A DNA stretch of 28,054 nt, from contig NYYH01000012.1 in the NCBI GenBank assembly GCA_002686705.1, positions 1 to 28,054 of the forward strand, read 5' to 3'. The notes beneath the pieces are model-generated. The model saw only the letters and a program-made list of their open reading frames with translations, was not told the DNA's origin and ran no database searches. The stretch comes from Bacteroidota bacterium. Its GTDB lineage: Bacteria; Bacteroidota; Bacteroidia; Bacteroidales; F082. Made by a program: the position numbers and the translations under genes. Of the stretch, positions 14,237 through 23,677 are shown piece by piece. Positions within the stretch are counted from its first letter, which is position 1. Each line of letters opens with the position of its first letter.

Positions 14237-16159
14237 TTATCGCGCAACTTCAACTTTAGCGCCAACAATAATGTCTTCAACGACACCAGGATCAAGAAGT
14301 GTAGATGTATCACCCAAATTAGTTGCATCTCCTTCACCTATCTTACGAAGTATTCGGCGCATTATTTTGCCTGACCGAGTTTTGGGTAAACCACCAACAA
14401 TCTGTATTTGATCAGGTTTTGCTATTGGTCCAATATATTTGGTAACAGTGGCTCTGATTTCAGCTTCAATTGTTTCCAATTCAGCCTCCGAAAGTTCATC
14501 ACAAATAACATAGGCATAAATACCTGAACCTTTGATTTCATGTGGGAAACCTACTACAGCAGACTCATTAACCTTTGGGTGTTGATTAATTGCATCCTCA
14601 ACTTCTGCAGTTCCAATGCGGTGACCTGATACATTAATTACGTCATCAATACGTCCGATAATTCTATAATAACCTTCTTCATCTCGTTTTGCTCCATCAC
14701 CGGTTAGATATAAACCTTTAAATGTTGAGAAGTATGTTTCAAAGCAACGTTGATGAGCACCATAAAGTGTACGGAGCATACCAGGCCATGGATATTTAAT
14801 ACACAGGATACCTTCAACACTATTTCCTTTTAACTCATTTCCTTCTGGATCAACAAGAATTGGTTGTACTCCAGGTAACGGTAAAGTAGCTAATGATGGT
14901 TTTGTTGGAGTTATACCGGCCAGTGGCGTTATCATAATGCCACCTGTTTCGGTTTGCCACCAGGTATCAACAATCGGGCAACGTCCTTTACCAACAAGGT
15001 CATGATACCAGCGCCATGCTTCTTCATTAATTGGTTCACCAACGGTTCCAAGTACTTTAAGCGAACTAAGGTCGTATTTAGTTACCCACTTATCACCTTG
15101 AGCAACTAATGCTCTAATAGCAGTAGGTGCTGTATAAAATTGGTTAATTTTATATTTATCAACTATTTCCCAAAATCTACCAGCATCAGGCCATGTTGGT
15201 ACTCCTTCAAACATAACGGTGGTTGCTCCGGTTAACAGTGGTCCGTAAACAATGTATGAATGACCAGTTACCCAACCAATATCAGCTGTACACCAATAAA
15301 TATCACCATCATTATATTGAAAAACATTTTTAAATGTATATTCAGCATAAACCATATAGCCCGCTGTTGTATGAAGTACACCCTTTGGTTTTCCAGTTGA
15401 ACCAGAAGTGTAAAGAATAAATAATGTATCCTCAGAATCCATAACTTCAGCAACATTATCAGTATTAACACCATCTATGGCATCATGCCACCAAATATCC
15501 CTACCCTCAACAAAGTTGATATCTTCTCCTGTACGATTAAATACAATTGTGTTTTTCACAGAAGGACAGTTTTCCAAGGCTTCATCAACAATTGCTTTTA
15601 ACGGAATAGTTTTCGTTCCTCGATAACCACCATCTGATGTAATTACCATTACACATGAAGAATCATTAATTCTATCGGCAAGAGCAGTTGCTGAAAATCC
15701 GGCAAACACAATTGAATGAATCGCGCCAATTCGCGCACAAGCCAACATTGCAACTGTTAATTCAGGTATCATTGGAAGATAGATGGCGACTCTATCACCT
15801 TTTTTAACACCCATGTTTGTAAGAACATTTGCAAATTGCTTCACTTTATCAAATAGTTCTCCGTAAGTTAATTTAACTTCTTTCTCTTTTGGATCATTAG
15901 GTTCCCAGATCAAAGCGACCTGGTCTTTCCTCATAAACATATTTCTTTCGAAAATATTCTCTGTGATATTAAGCTTACCGTTTTCGAACCACTTCACATA
16001 CGGAGCATCTGGTCCTTCAAAACGCCAATCTAATACGTTATCCCATTTTTTGCGCCAAAAATTAGCTTCAGCAATATCGGCCCAAAATCCCTCTGGGTTT
16101 GCTACGCTTTGTTCGTATTTCTGCAGGTATTCTGCAAAATTGGAAATTTTATTCGTCAT
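14237..16159 (-). CDS. acsA: Acetyl-CoA synthetase, AMP-forming
   Basis: Acs activates acetate to acetyl-CoA through acetyl-AMP and is the high-affinity acetate-scavenging enzyme. The 640-aa length is normal. The P-loop-like motif YTSGSTGKPKGV spans 250-261, followed by the WWQTETGG adenylate motif, YLTGDGAKRDEEGYYRIIGR with the hinge region, and the C-terminal PKTRSGKIMRR. Lys598 in that motif is the catalytic lysine that Pat-type enzymes acetylate. A GNAT-fused ACD gene lies two genes downstream. The leader contains a palindrome (16198-16215) and a terminator-like hairpin (16224-16247), which suggests regulated expression. Confidence 0.97.
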   Translation of the reverse strand: MTNKISNFAEYLQKYEQSVANPEGFWADIAEANFWRKKWDNVLDWRFEGPDAPYVKWFENGKLNITENIFERNMFMRKDQVALIWEPNDPKEKEVKLTYGELFDKVKQFANVLTNMGVKKGDRVAIYLPMIPELTVAMLACARIGAIHSIVFAGFSATALADRINDSSCVMVITSDGGYRGTKTIPLKAIVDEALENCPSVKNTIVFNRTGEDINFVEGRDIWWHDAIDGVNTDNVAEVMDSEDTLFILYTSGSTGKPKGVLHTTAGYMVYAEYTFKNVFQYNDGDIYWCTADIGWVTGHSYIVYGPLLTGATTVMFEGVPTWPDAGRFWEIVDKYKINQFYTAPTAIRALVAQGDKWVTKYDLSSLKVLGTVGEPINEEAWRWYHDLVGKGRCPIVDTWWQTETGGIMITPLAGITPTKPSLATLPLPGVQPILVDPEGNELKGNSVEGILCIKYPWPGMLRTLYGAHQRCFETYFSTFKGLYLTGDGAKRDEEGYYRIIGRIDDVINVSGHRIGTAEVEDAINQHPKVNESAVVGFPHEIKGSGIYAYVICDELSEAELETIEAEIRATVTKYIGPIAKPDQIQIVGGLPKTRSGKIMRRILRKIGEGDATNLGDTSTLLDPGVVEDIIVGAKVEVAR

Positions 16160-16197
16160 GATAATGAATTTGATAGATTAAAATTAATATATTTTTA

Positions 16198-16215
16198 TTG
16201 TTAATTAATTAACAA
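16198..16215. promoter_or_regulatory. Perfect 18-bp palindrome in the acsA leader
   Basis: TTGTTAATTAATTAACAA is fully self-complementary. Its core has the TGTnA-N6-TnACA geometry of CRP/FNR-family sites and lies about 39 bases upstream of the acsA start. The 16-base core recurs with one change upstream of the MFS gene. Binding by a CRP/FNR-type regulator is inferred. Confidence 0.5.
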
Positions 16216-16223
16216 TGGTAAAT

Positions 16224-16247
16224 AAAAAAAATGTCAGTATCTGACAT
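16224..16247 (-). terminator. Terminator-like hairpin upstream of acsA
   Basis: On the minus strand ATGTCAG-ATA-CTGACAT forms a perfect 7-bp stem with a 3-nt loop, followed by seven Ts (16224-16230). It lies 65-90 bases before the acsA start codon. It may end a transcript from the yebC side or act as an attenuator in the acsA leader, depending on where transcription starts. Confidence 0.5.
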
Positions 16248-16614
16248 CTCTTTAATTTCAGCATAAAATTACAACTTTATTTGGCTTGTTTTATACTTGT
16301 TTCTTGTATGAAGATAAGAAAATGGGGATTACCAAATGATATTAGGATCCGAACAGTAAAAATCTTTATTATCTATGTGTATATCAAATACATAAAGAAT
16401 ATCAACCAAAATGAATCCATATCTAAAAAAGAATCATAATCCTAAAATTTAGAAGGATTACAAATAAAGAATTAGAGCGCAAATCTGAGGGTAAGATTTA
16501 AAAGTAATTATGACCAATAAAAATTGTGTTAAAGACTGATCTTTATAATAAATTAGATGATTCTCTTAGCTATAGTTAATCAATAAACGAAGACTGAATT
16601 TATTGAACAGTTAA

Positions 16615-17358
16615 TTACATAGTTTCAATTAACTCGTCGGTTATTTCCATATTGTGAAAAACCATCTGCACGTCGTCGTCGTCTTCAAATAGATCAATAA
16701 CTTTTATTATTTTTAGTGCTTCTGCTGTATCGAGTGTTTTTGTATCTGTAGGTATTCTTTGTAATTCAGCCGATTCAGGCTCTACATTTAACTCTTCAAG
16801 TTTCTTTGCCATTGCACCAAAATCTTCTAATGATGTTGTAATATGAAAAAAGCCATCATCTTCTAACTCAAGCTCTTCTGCGCCGGCATCGATAAGTTCC
16901 ATTTCAAACTCATCCTGATCGAGATCAGCAACAGGAACAACAAATACGCCTTTATGATCGAACATAAAGCTCAATGATCCATTGGTACCTAGACTGCCCC
17001 CATATCTACTAAAAATTGAACGAATATTAGACACAGTCCGTTGATTATTATCAGTTGTACACTCAATGAAAACAGCTATTCCATGAGATAAATAGCCTTC
17101 AAATGTGGGCTCAGTAAATGCAGAACTATCTTTATCTTTTCCCTTACTAATGGCTCTTTCAATATTATCTTTGGGCATACTCACACCCTTGGCATTTGAA
17201 ATAGCCACCCTTAACCTTGGATTCGCATCTGGTTCAGCACCGCCCTCCTTAACCGCAACCGTTATTTCCTTTATGATCTTTGAAAATATTTTAGACCGTT
17301 TTGCATCTAAAGCACCTTTTTTCCTCTTAATTGTTGACCACTTACTATGTCCTGACAT
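16615..17358 (-). CDS. YebC/PmpR/TACO1-family protein
   Basis: This 247-aa protein has the unmistakable family start MSGHSKWSTIKRKKGALDAK, followed by KIIKEITVAVKEGG, PRLRVAISNAKGVSMPKDNI and a long acidic C-terminal domain. Family members were first described as DNA-binding transcriptional regulators (PmpR). More recent work connects TACO1 and bacterial YebC with translation, including synthesis through proline stretches. I cannot tell from sequence which role applies. It is flanked by long intergenic regions, has its own -7 candidate, and is probably monocistronic. Confidence 0.93.
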   Translation of the reverse strand: MSGHSKWSTIKRKKGALDAKRSKIFSKIIKEITVAVKEGGAEPDANPRLRVAISNAKGVSMPKDNIERAISKGKDKDSSAFTEPTFEGYLSHGIAVFIECTTDNNQRTVSNIRSIFSRYGGSLGTNGSLSFMFDHKGVFVVPVADLDQDEFEMELIDAGAEELELEDDGFFHITTSLEDFGAMAKKLEELNVEPESAELQRIPTDTKTLDTAEALKIIKVIDLFEDDDDVQMVFHNMEITDELIETM

Positions 17359-17367
17359 TGTTTTTGA

Positions 17368-17385
17368 TGTTTACATTACTAAACA
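17368..17385. promoter_or_regulatory. Inverted repeat in the yebC leader
   Basis: TGTTTA-CATTAC-TAAACA is an inverted repeat with perfect 6-bp arms and a 6-bp spacer, 10 bases upstream of the yebC start codon. Its arm spacing differs from the acsA and MFS palindromes, so I do not group it with them. It may be an operator, an RNA hairpin or chance. Confidence 0.3.
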
Positions 17386-17413
17386 ATATGATGATAGAGT
17401 ATTTCTCTGCAAG

Positions 17414-17421
17414 CAAAATTA
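17414..17421 (-). promoter_or_regulatory. Candidate yebC -7 box (TAATTTTG)
   Basis: An exact TAnnTTTG on the minus strand, about 55 bases upstream of the yebC start codon. A TTG lies about 24 bases further upstream, slightly beyond usual spacing. Confidence 0.4.
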
Positions 17422-17475
17422 ATAAATTCCATGCTATGTGAAAAGCAACGATTCAATAAAAAACCATCTGGATAT

Positions 17476-17511
17476 AAAAACAGTATCCCTGCTGAAAAAC
17501 AACAGGGATAC
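17476..17511 (-). terminator. Rho-independent terminator of the head-GIN/barrel gene
   Basis: On the minus strand GTATCCCTGTTG pairs with CAGCAGGGATAC over 12 positions (one G-U) around a TTTTT loop, followed by TGTTTTTA. It begins 25 bases beyond the stop of the preceding gene. Confidence 0.8.
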
Positions 17512-17535
17512 GCAGTAGATATTTTAAGAAAGTTA

Positions 17536-19131
17536 TTACCAGCCAACTAAAGTTATCCCAGCTGTGAATGGATATAATTCAGGTCCGCGGTTTTCTTGGA
17601 ACATTGTATTTAAGGAATAGGTGGCATATAAATTAATAATTCCATAACCAAACCTTACTGATACATCAAACTTAAAGGGCGCAAGATGAAAGCTGTTAAA
17701 ATCCTTTACTATATTTCTGGATCCACCTGTTGGAGTTAAACCATTTGCAACAATATTTCCTGAGACAGGATCAAGCAGATTGTAAGCTTTATTAGCTTCA
17801 TTAAAATAGATTTTTGTATGTGTGCTTATTCTTGCATTTATAAGGGCACCTACTGCAAAGTGAAACTGATTAATGCGTCTCTCATTTTTTGTTTGTATTT
17901 CAAAAAATAATGGTACGGTAATATACATTGCTGTTAGCTTAGTTTTCCTAACAGAAACACCATTCATGTAATAACCTGCAATAGCAGAACTATCATTTGT
18001 TAGATAAGTTGGCTTGCTAAATCTGTAATTATTCCATGAAACTCCAATACCAGTTACCAAACCTATATTTTTACCCTTATTCAATGAGATATTTTGTTCA
18101 TAAATATTTAGGTTTACATTTATCGATTTCTCCATTTGTAATGACAAATAATCATCTTTTGTGTCAAAACTCATATTAAAATCCGGAGTTAAATATCCAT
18201 TAAGACCTAGTTCAAATCCTCCCCAGTGTCCATTAAATTTGTCTCTATTTGATTTTCTCCATTTCACATCCCCATTATCCGAGACCACCAAAGTGTGCCT
18301 TCCTACTGTAACCAGTGTAGTATCACCATCAACCACTGTAAAATTTAATGAACCCACGCTAACATCTGTAGTATCAGGATAAGCATGATGTTTTGAAATA
18401 AAGTTTGTATTAGAAAGTACAATAACATCGTTACCTGCTTTACCTTTTTTAACAACAACTGTTTCAGGTGTTGATTTATATTGAAACTCCGAGGATCCGG
18501 AAACATCATAGGTCAGATTGGATTTTGCATCTACAAAACAGTTACTTGCTCCACCTACTATGGCAACAACGATGTCTGATGCAAGATTCTTGCCATGAAA
18601 TTCAGAGGCTCCACTGCAGGTGACCTCATTGCTTGTTGTCGTACCACTCAACATAACATCGGATGCTCCTGACACCCTTGTGATAATATTTTTATAATCT
18701 ACATCAAGTTTTAGGTCAGAAGCACCACTAGTACTTATTTGAAGTTGATCACCGTTTAATGTACCTGTTGAGACAACCTTCGAAGCTCCCGACACTCGGA
18801 TGCTCTTATAATCCGGTGCGGTTATATAAAACTTCAGCACTTTATACTTCATAATCTTTTTTGATTTAAAACCAAAATGCAGGGTGCCATCTTTAACTTC
18901 TAAAGTAATATACTCTTGCAGGTTCGAGTCTGTCTCAACCACAACAGAAACGCTATCACCTTGAGTAAGAATTACTGTTCTGGCTCCACCAACTTTAATG
19001 GCATCAAAATTTTCAACATTATGCATTTGCTTTGTTACTTCACCGTTGCCACGGATAAACTGAGCGTTAAGTGGTATAATGAATAGAAATGCGGATAGTA
19101 TTAATACTGCGCGTAAACTAACTTTTTTCAT
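17536..19131 (-). CDS. Secreted head-GIN (DUF2807) domain fused to an outer-membrane beta-barrel
   Basis: This 531-aa protein has a signal peptide at about 1-23. A head-GIN/DUF2807 putative adhesin domain spans about 35-225. Its beta-helix-like turns repeat SGAS at 114, 135, 154 and 173, GGAS at 193 and SGSS at 211, giving a period of about 20 residues. After a linker of about 70 residues, the region from HWGGFELGLNGYL (about 305) to the end is built of alternating strands and closes with an aromatic tryptophan. This looks like an outer-membrane beta-barrel. The domain order suggests a self-anchored surface adhesin, but no function is established. Most head-GIN proteins I know of lack a barrel. 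It is monocistronic, with a strong terminator. Confidence 0.75.
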   Translation of the reverse strand: MKKVSLRAVLILSAFLFIIPLNAQFIRGNGEVTKQMHNVENFDAIKVGGARTVILTQGDSVSVVVETDSNLQEYITLEVKDGTLHFGFKSKKIMKYKVLKFYITAPDYKSIRVSGASKVVSTGTLNGDQLQISTSGASDLKLDVDYKNIITRVSGASDVMLSGTTTSNEVTCSGASEFHGKNLASDIVVAIVGGASNCFVDAKSNLTYDVSGSSEFQYKSTPETVVVKKGKAGNDVIVLSNTNFISKHHAYPDTTDVSVGSLNFTVVDGDTTLVTVGRHTLVVSDNGDVKWRKSNRDKFNGHWGGFELGLNGYLTPDFNMSFDTKDDYLSLQMEKSINVNLNIYEQNISLNKGKNIGLVTGIGVSWNNYRFSKPTYLTNDSSAIAGYYMNGVSVRKTKLTAMYITVPLFFEIQTKNERRINQFHFAVGALINARISTHTKIYFNEANKAYNLLDPVSGNIVANGLTPTGGSRNIVKDFNSFHLAPFKFDVSVRFGYGIINLYATYSLNTMFQENRGPELYPFTAGITLVGW

Positions 19132-19231
19132 GATTTAAATTATATTAGTGAATTTGCTCGTATGACGGGTAAAGGATCCTGTTTGTTACAGGGATAAGAA
19201 AAAAAGTTCAGGCAACAAATTCATTGGTCAA

Positions 19232-20170
19232 CTACAAGTCGAGTAACCGAACTTTATCGGCAATAACTACAGCCATTTTAAAGTTGGATTCATGAGTCCA
19301 GCCAGCTACATGAGGTGTCAGGATAACATTTTTCATGGAAACAAGTGAGGTAAAATCATCATGTAGGTTCACATTTTCAAATGAAAGATCCTCGTATTCA
19401 AGAACATCAAGGCAGGCCCCCAGTAACTTACCAGTCCTCATGTTTTTCAATAGATCGTTTGTATTGAGAACTCTGCCACGTGATGTGTTTATTATATAAA
19501 TATTATTCCTAAATCTATTAATGAAATCATTATTTATCAAATATTCTGTTTCATCCGTCAAGGGGATGTGTAAACTCACAATATCGCTTCGCTCAAAAAG
19601 TTCTTGCATTGTTGCTTCTTTAACATACTCGTCAGTAAAATTGTATTTGTATTTGTCATAAGCAAGAACTTCAACGTCAAAACCGACAAGTTTTTTTGCA
19701 AATGCTCCACCTGTGTTACCATATCCTATAATCCCAACTGTCTTACCTTCAAGCTCATAGCCGCGATTGTCTTCGCGTAGCCATTTCCCTTCTCTCACCT
19801 GGCTATCAGCAATGATTAAATTATTAAACAAAGAGAGAATCATACCAACTGCATGTTCACCAACAGCATTACGGTTTCCTTCAGGAGCATTTATACAACT
19901 TATGCCATTTTTGTCAGCAAAGTCAGTGTCAATATTTTCCATGCCTGCACCTACCCTACCTATAAATTTAAGGTTAGCGCACCTCGCTAAAAAATCTTCA
20001 TCCAATTTAAACTTGCTTCTAACTATTATACCAATGTATTCACCTACAATCTGAATAATTTCTTTGCGATTGTAATCAGCAAAATAATCACACACATATC
20101 CCTGTTTTTCAAGTCGATCAACAAGCTCATGGTGAGTTGTATCGATAAAAAGTATTTTGCCTTTACTCAT
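19232..20170 (-). CDS. D-isomer 2-hydroxyacid dehydrogenase (SerA-like)
   Basis: This 312-aa NAD-dependent dehydrogenase of the D-2-hydroxyacid family most resembles the catalytic half of phosphoglycerate dehydrogenase. The motif IGRVGAGMENID lies at 70-81 and the Rossmann motif GYGNTG at 149-154. The catalytic residues are Arg231 (NTSRGR), Glu260 (LDVLEYE) and His287 (TPHVAGW). It ends soon after the catalytic helix and has no ACT or other regulatory domain, as in short PGDH-like forms. No serC or other serine gene adjoins it, so the substrate (3-phosphoglycerate or another 2-hydroxyacid) remains open. It is divergent from the RND exporter gene. Confidence 0.87.
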   Translation of the reverse strand: MSKGKILFIDTTHHELVDRLEKQGYVCDYFADYNRKEIIQIVGEYIGIIVRSKFKLDEDFLARCANLKFIGRVGAGMENIDTDFADKNGISCINAPEGNRNAVGEHAVGMILSLFNNLIIADSQVREGKWLREDNRGYELEGKTVGIIGYGNTGGAFAKKLVGFDVEVLAYDKYKYNFTDEYVKEATMQELFERSDIVSLHIPLTDETEYLINNDFINRFRNNIYIINTSRGRVLNTNDLLKNMRTGKLLGACLDVLEYEDLSFENVNLHDDFTSLVSMKNVILTPHVAGWTHESNFKMAVVIADKVRLLDL

Positions 20171-20259
20171 TTGTACAATTTATTTTCAAAGGTCATATGG
20201 AACTCACAAAACAAAACTTACATTTGCGAAAAAATAATCTAGTGCATTAATGTACTATA

Positions 20260-20267
20260 CAAAAATA
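20260..20267 (-). promoter_or_regulatory. Candidate -7 box for the hydroxyacid dehydrogenase (TATTTTTG)
   Basis: An exact TAnnTTTG on the minus strand, about 90 bases before the start codon, in the divergent region shared with the RND operon. The -33 position is not convincing. Confidence 0.35.
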
Positions 20268-20358
20268 CAAACCTTATTTAATAATCTCTTTTTTGATTAT
20301 AAAAGTGGTTTAAATAATTTATCATATTTTAGTGCAAATATTGAGAATTAGGTAATTC

Positions 20359-22758
20359 ATGTGGCAATTTCTCGTTAGGCTGATTTTACGGAACAGATTA
20401 TTTATTCTGATAATGATTGGTGTGCTAACCATCTTTATGGGATATATGGGTTCGAAGATAAAAATGTCGTATGAAATGGCTCGTATGTTACCTTCTTCGG
20501 ACCCAATAAGCATAGAATACGAAAATTTTAAAAAACAATTCGGACTTGATGGAAGTGTAATTTTTGTAGCAATACAAGACACTAACCTATTCACTCTCGA
20601 TCACTTTAACAGCTGGCACGACCTAAGCAACGAAGTGCTTGATATTGACGGCGTTAAGGAAGTGGTTAGCGTTTCACATCTATATAATCTGTTAAGGAAC
20701 GATAGTCTTAAAAAATTTGAGTTTTTGCCCATTGTGTCACAAAAGGCAGTATCCCAACACGAAGTTGATTCAATAAAACAAATTATTTACAATCTTCCGC
20801 TTTATGACGGACGTCTTTTTAATAAAGAAACTGAGGTCAGCCTGATGATGATATCATTAAACAAGGAGGTACTTAACTCAAAAGCCAGGATTGGTTTAGT
20901 TAAACAAATAAAAAATACGATTGATAAATTTGGTAACGAATATAACATCGATGTTAAATATTCAGGATTACCATATATCCGAACTGTAACATCAAAAAAA
21001 ATACAAGACGAGTTATTGCTTTTTGTTATAATGTCGCTTGTTGTAACATCTATTCTGCTATTTATATTATTTCGGTCGGGCCGTCCTGTACTATTCGCAA
21101 TGCTAGTAGTAATTATTGCGGTAATATGGGTACTCGGCACAATAGTACTTTTCGGATATAAGATAACAATATTAACAGGCATACTACCGCCCTTACTTAT
21201 AGTAATTGGAGTTGAAAATTCAATATTTCTGTTAAACAAATATTTGAATGAATATAGGCTTCATGGTAACAAAGTAAAAGCTTTATCGCGAATGATTTCG
21301 CGTATTGGAAATGCCAATCTATTAACTAATGCCACAACCGCAGCAGGATTTGCCGCGTTTATAATCACCAGCAATGAACTACTTGTTGAGTTTGGAATTA
21401 TTGCATCTGTTAACATACTGGTAACTTATCTGCTTTCTCTTTTTATTCTTCCGATATTGTTCAGCTACTTTCCTGTACCTAAATCCAAACATTTCAGGCA
21501 TCTTGATAAAGGATTCATCAATATAGTTGTTACACGGGTAACAAATATTATAATTACCAGAAGAACAATAATATATGTTATTACTTCTGTATTTTTTGTC
21601 GCTGCAATTTATGGTATTACAAGGTTAAAAACCACAGGAAACATTGTTGATGACATATCAAAAAAGGAGAAATTATACAAGGATATGATTTTCCTTGAAA
21701 AGAATTTCAATGGGGTAATGCCCCTGGAGATAACTGTTAACACAAGAAAAAGAAATGGCATTCTCCGTCTTTCGACCTTAAGAAAAATCGACAGATTGCA
21801 AGACACGTTGGCACTGTACAATGAGTTTTCAAAACCACTATCAGTTGTGGAAGTAGTAAAATCTGCAAAACAGGCCTTTTATAGAGGTAGGGAGAAGATG
21901 TATTCACTTCCCAATAACCAGGAGAAAAACTTTATTCTTTCTTATGTTCCAGATATGGGTGGTAAAAAAGGCATCCTAAATGCTTTTGTTGATTCCAACT
22001 TTCAAACAACACGAATTTCAGTGCAAATGGCAAATATTGGGACAAATGATATCGAGCGTATCTTAACTGATATACAGCCAAAGATCGATTCAATTTTCCC
22101 GCCTAAAAAATATGATGTTAGCTTAACAGGAACAAGTGTAGTTTTTCTGAAAGGAACAAATTACCTGGTTAAAAACTTATTTATGAGCTTAATGTTAGCG
22201 GTTCTAATTATAACGATATTGATGGCTCTTATTTTTTCCTCGGCTCGTATGATACTCATATCACTCATCCCAAATATTATACCTCAAATACTAACAGCAG
22301 GTATGATGGGTTATTTTGGTATACCTATTAAGCCATCAACAATTCTAATATTTAGCATTGCTCTCGGCATAAGTGTGGATAATACAATTCATTTTTTATC
22401 GCGATACAGATTGCAATTACGACATAATAAGTGGAAAATTCGACCAGCTGTCCTTGCAGCCCTCATTGAAACAGGCTATAGCATGGTTTATTCCGCCATT
22501 GTTCTTTTCTTCGGGTTTTACATTTTTACACTATCTTCTTTTGGTGGTACTGAAGCACTAGGGTACCTGGTTTCATTTACTCTTGTTGTAGCATTATTAT
22601 CTAATCTGTTTGTATTACCTTCATTATTATTAACGTTAGATAAACGTATTATCACGAGATCTTTCAGGGAACCTTACCTGGAAGTCTTTGATGAAGAAGA
22701 AGATATTGAACTCGATAAACTACTAATTAGAGAATTGAAACCAAAAGTAGATTCGTAA
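20359..22758 (+). CDS. RND/MMPL-superfamily exporter with sterol-sensing-like domains
   Basis: This 799-aa protein has the duplicated RND topology. One helix near the N-terminus (about 12-31) is followed by a large periplasmic loop to about 215 and five helices to about 375; a second half repeats the pattern with a helix near 400 and a cluster at about 610-760. Segments such as [19 protein letters not shown] and [20 protein letters not shown] match the helix-4 region of MMPL/SSD transporters, with the charged residues expected for proton coupling. It lacks the size and partner genes of AcrB-type drug pumps. Related proteins export lipids or hydrophobic compounds. It opens an operon with rmlA (17-bp gap) and a polyprenyl synthase, which suggests a lipid-linked cargo. 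The C-terminal tail is acidic. Confidence 0.85.
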   Translation: MWQFLVRLILRNRLFILIMIGVLTIFMGYMGSKIKMSYEMARMLPSSDPISIEYENFKKQFGLDGSVIFVAIQDTNLFTLDHFNSWHDLSNEVLDIDGVKEVVSVSHLYNLLRNDSLKKFEFLPIVSQKAVSQHEVDSIKQIIYNLPLYDGRLFNKETEVSLMMISLNKEVLNSKARIGLVKQIKNTIDKFGNEYNIDVKYSGLPYIRTVTSKKIQDELLLFVIMSLVVTSILLFILFRSGRPVLFAMLVVIIAVIWVLGTIVLFGYKITILTGILPPLLIVIGVENSIFLLNKYLNEYRLHGNKVKALSRMISRIGNANLLTNATTAAGFAAFIITSNELLVEFGIIASVNILVTYLLSLFILPILFSYFPVPKSKHFRHLDKGFINIVVTRVTNIIITRRTIIYVITSVFFVAAIYGITRLKTTGNIVDDISKKEKLYKDMIFLEKNFNGVMPLEITVNTRKRNGILRLSTLRKIDRLQDTLALYNEFSKPLSVVEVVKSAKQAFYRGREKMYSLPNNQEKNFILSYVPDMGGKKGILNAFVDSNFQTTRISVQMANIGTNDIERILTDIQPKIDSIFPPKKYDVSLTGTSVVFLKGTNYLVKNLFMSLMLAVLIITILMALIFSSARMILISLIPNIIPQILTAGMMGYFGIPIKPSTILIFSIALGISVDNTIHFLSRYRLQLRHNKWKIRPAVLAALIETGYSMVYSAIVLFFGFYIFTLSSFGGTEALGYLVSFTLVVALLSNLFVLPSLLLTLDKRIITRSFREPYLEVFDEEEDIELDKLLIRELKPKVDS

Positions 22759-22775
22759 ACAAAAAAAATAAACAG

Positions 22776-23636
22776 ATGAAAGGAATAATACTAGCAGGTG
22801 GAGCCGGAACTCGTTTACATCCCCTTACTATTGCGGTAAGTAAACAATTGATGCCTATTTATGATAAGCCAATGATATATTACTCACTATCAGTATTGTT
22901 GATGGCAGATATTCGAGAAATATTGTTAATATCAACTCCACATGACATTCATAATTTTAAATTGCTGTTGGGAGATGGTTCACAGATAGGGTGCAGGATT
23001 GAATATGCAGTTCAGGAAGTTCCGAACGGACTTGCACAGGCATTTGTAATTGGAGATAAATTTATCCGTAATGATAAAGTTGCACTTGTTCTAGGGGATA
23101 ATATATTTTATGGTACCGGATTACCAAAACTTCTCGCTGAGAGTAATGATCCTGATGGTGGTATTGTGTTCGCATACCATGTTCATGACCCTGAAAGATA
23201 TGGTGTTGTTGAGTTTGATGATAATTATAATGCCATATCGATTGAAGAGAAACCTATAAACCCTAAATCCAATTATGCCGTTCCAGGTTTATACTTTTAC
23301 GACAACACAGTAGTTGATGTGGCTAAAAACCTCAAACCAAGTGCAAGAGGTGAATATGAAATAACAGATATTAATAAATATTATCTTGAAAAAGGAAAAC
23401 TAAAAGTGGGCTTGCTCAGTCGAGGAACTGCCTGGTTAGATACTGGCACATTTGCATCTTTAACACAAGCATCTCAGTTTGTGGAGGTTGTGCAAGACCG
23501 GCAAGGTCTGAAAATAAGTTGTATTGAAGAGATAGCTTATAAAAAAGGATTCATCGATGCAATACAGTTAAGAAAAATTGCCGAACCTCTTGTTAAAAGT
23601 GGTTATGGACAGTATTTACTTGACCTTATTGATTAA
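22776..23636 (+). CDS. rmlA: Glucose-1-phosphate thymidylyltransferase
   Basis: RmlA (RfbA) couples dTTP with glucose 1-phosphate to give dTDP-glucose, the first step towards dTDP-rhamnose and related deoxysugars. The 286-aa length is normal. Motifs are GGAGTRL (8-14), [15 protein letters not shown] (22-36), GDNIFYG (107-113) with metal-binding Asp108, EKP (158-160) and WLDTGT (220-225). The usual partners rmlB, rmlC and rmlD are absent here. It sits inside an RND exporter-prenyl synthase operon instead. The activated sugar could serve glycolipid or O-antigen synthesis encoded elsewhere. Confidence 0.95.
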   Translation: MKGIILAGGAGTRLHPLTIAVSKQLMPIYDKPMIYYSLSVLLMADIREILLISTPHDIHNFKLLLGDGSQIGCRIEYAVQEVPNGLAQAFVIGDKFIRNDKVALVLGDNIFYGTGLPKLLAESNDPDGGIVFAYHVHDPERYGVVEFDDNYNAISIEEKPINPKSNYAVPGLYFYDNTVVDVAKNLKPSARGEYEITDINKYYLEKGKLKVGLLSRGTAWLDTGTFASLTQASQFVEVVQDRQGLKISCIEEIAYKKGFIDAIQLRKIAEPLVKSGYGQYLLDLID

Positions 23637-23677
23637 GAAGTGTTTTCCAAAGACTGAAAATGGAAACCTAAATTTTT

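Larger units (their letters stand above)
16160..16614. other. Intergenic region between yebC and acsA
   Basis: These 455 bases are very AT-rich and hold no convincing gene. Near the acsA end are the palindrome at 16198-16215 and the hairpin at 16224-16247. A 43-codon + strand ORF (16308-16439) has no start-site support. No clear terminator for yebC or exact -7 box for acsA was found; TAAAGTTG and TAATTTTA on the minus strand are one-mismatch candidates. Confidence 0.5.

Noticed and set aside
16308..16439. A 43-codon + strand ORF in the yebC-acsA gap (MKIRKWGLPND...)
   Set aside because: Very AT-rich, Lys/Ile/Asn-heavy translation typical of non-coding DNA, with no promoter or start-site support and no recognisable motif.
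19140..19215. Hairpin ATCCTGT/ACAGGGAT between the hydroxyacid dehydrogenase and head-GIN genes, considered as a terminator
   Set aside because: The stem has a bulge and is not followed by a T run on either strand; it may be a leader hairpin at most.
20802..21239. 145-codon minus-strand ORF inside the RND exporter gene
   Set aside because: Antisense to a clear RND/MMPL coding region and without its own signals.
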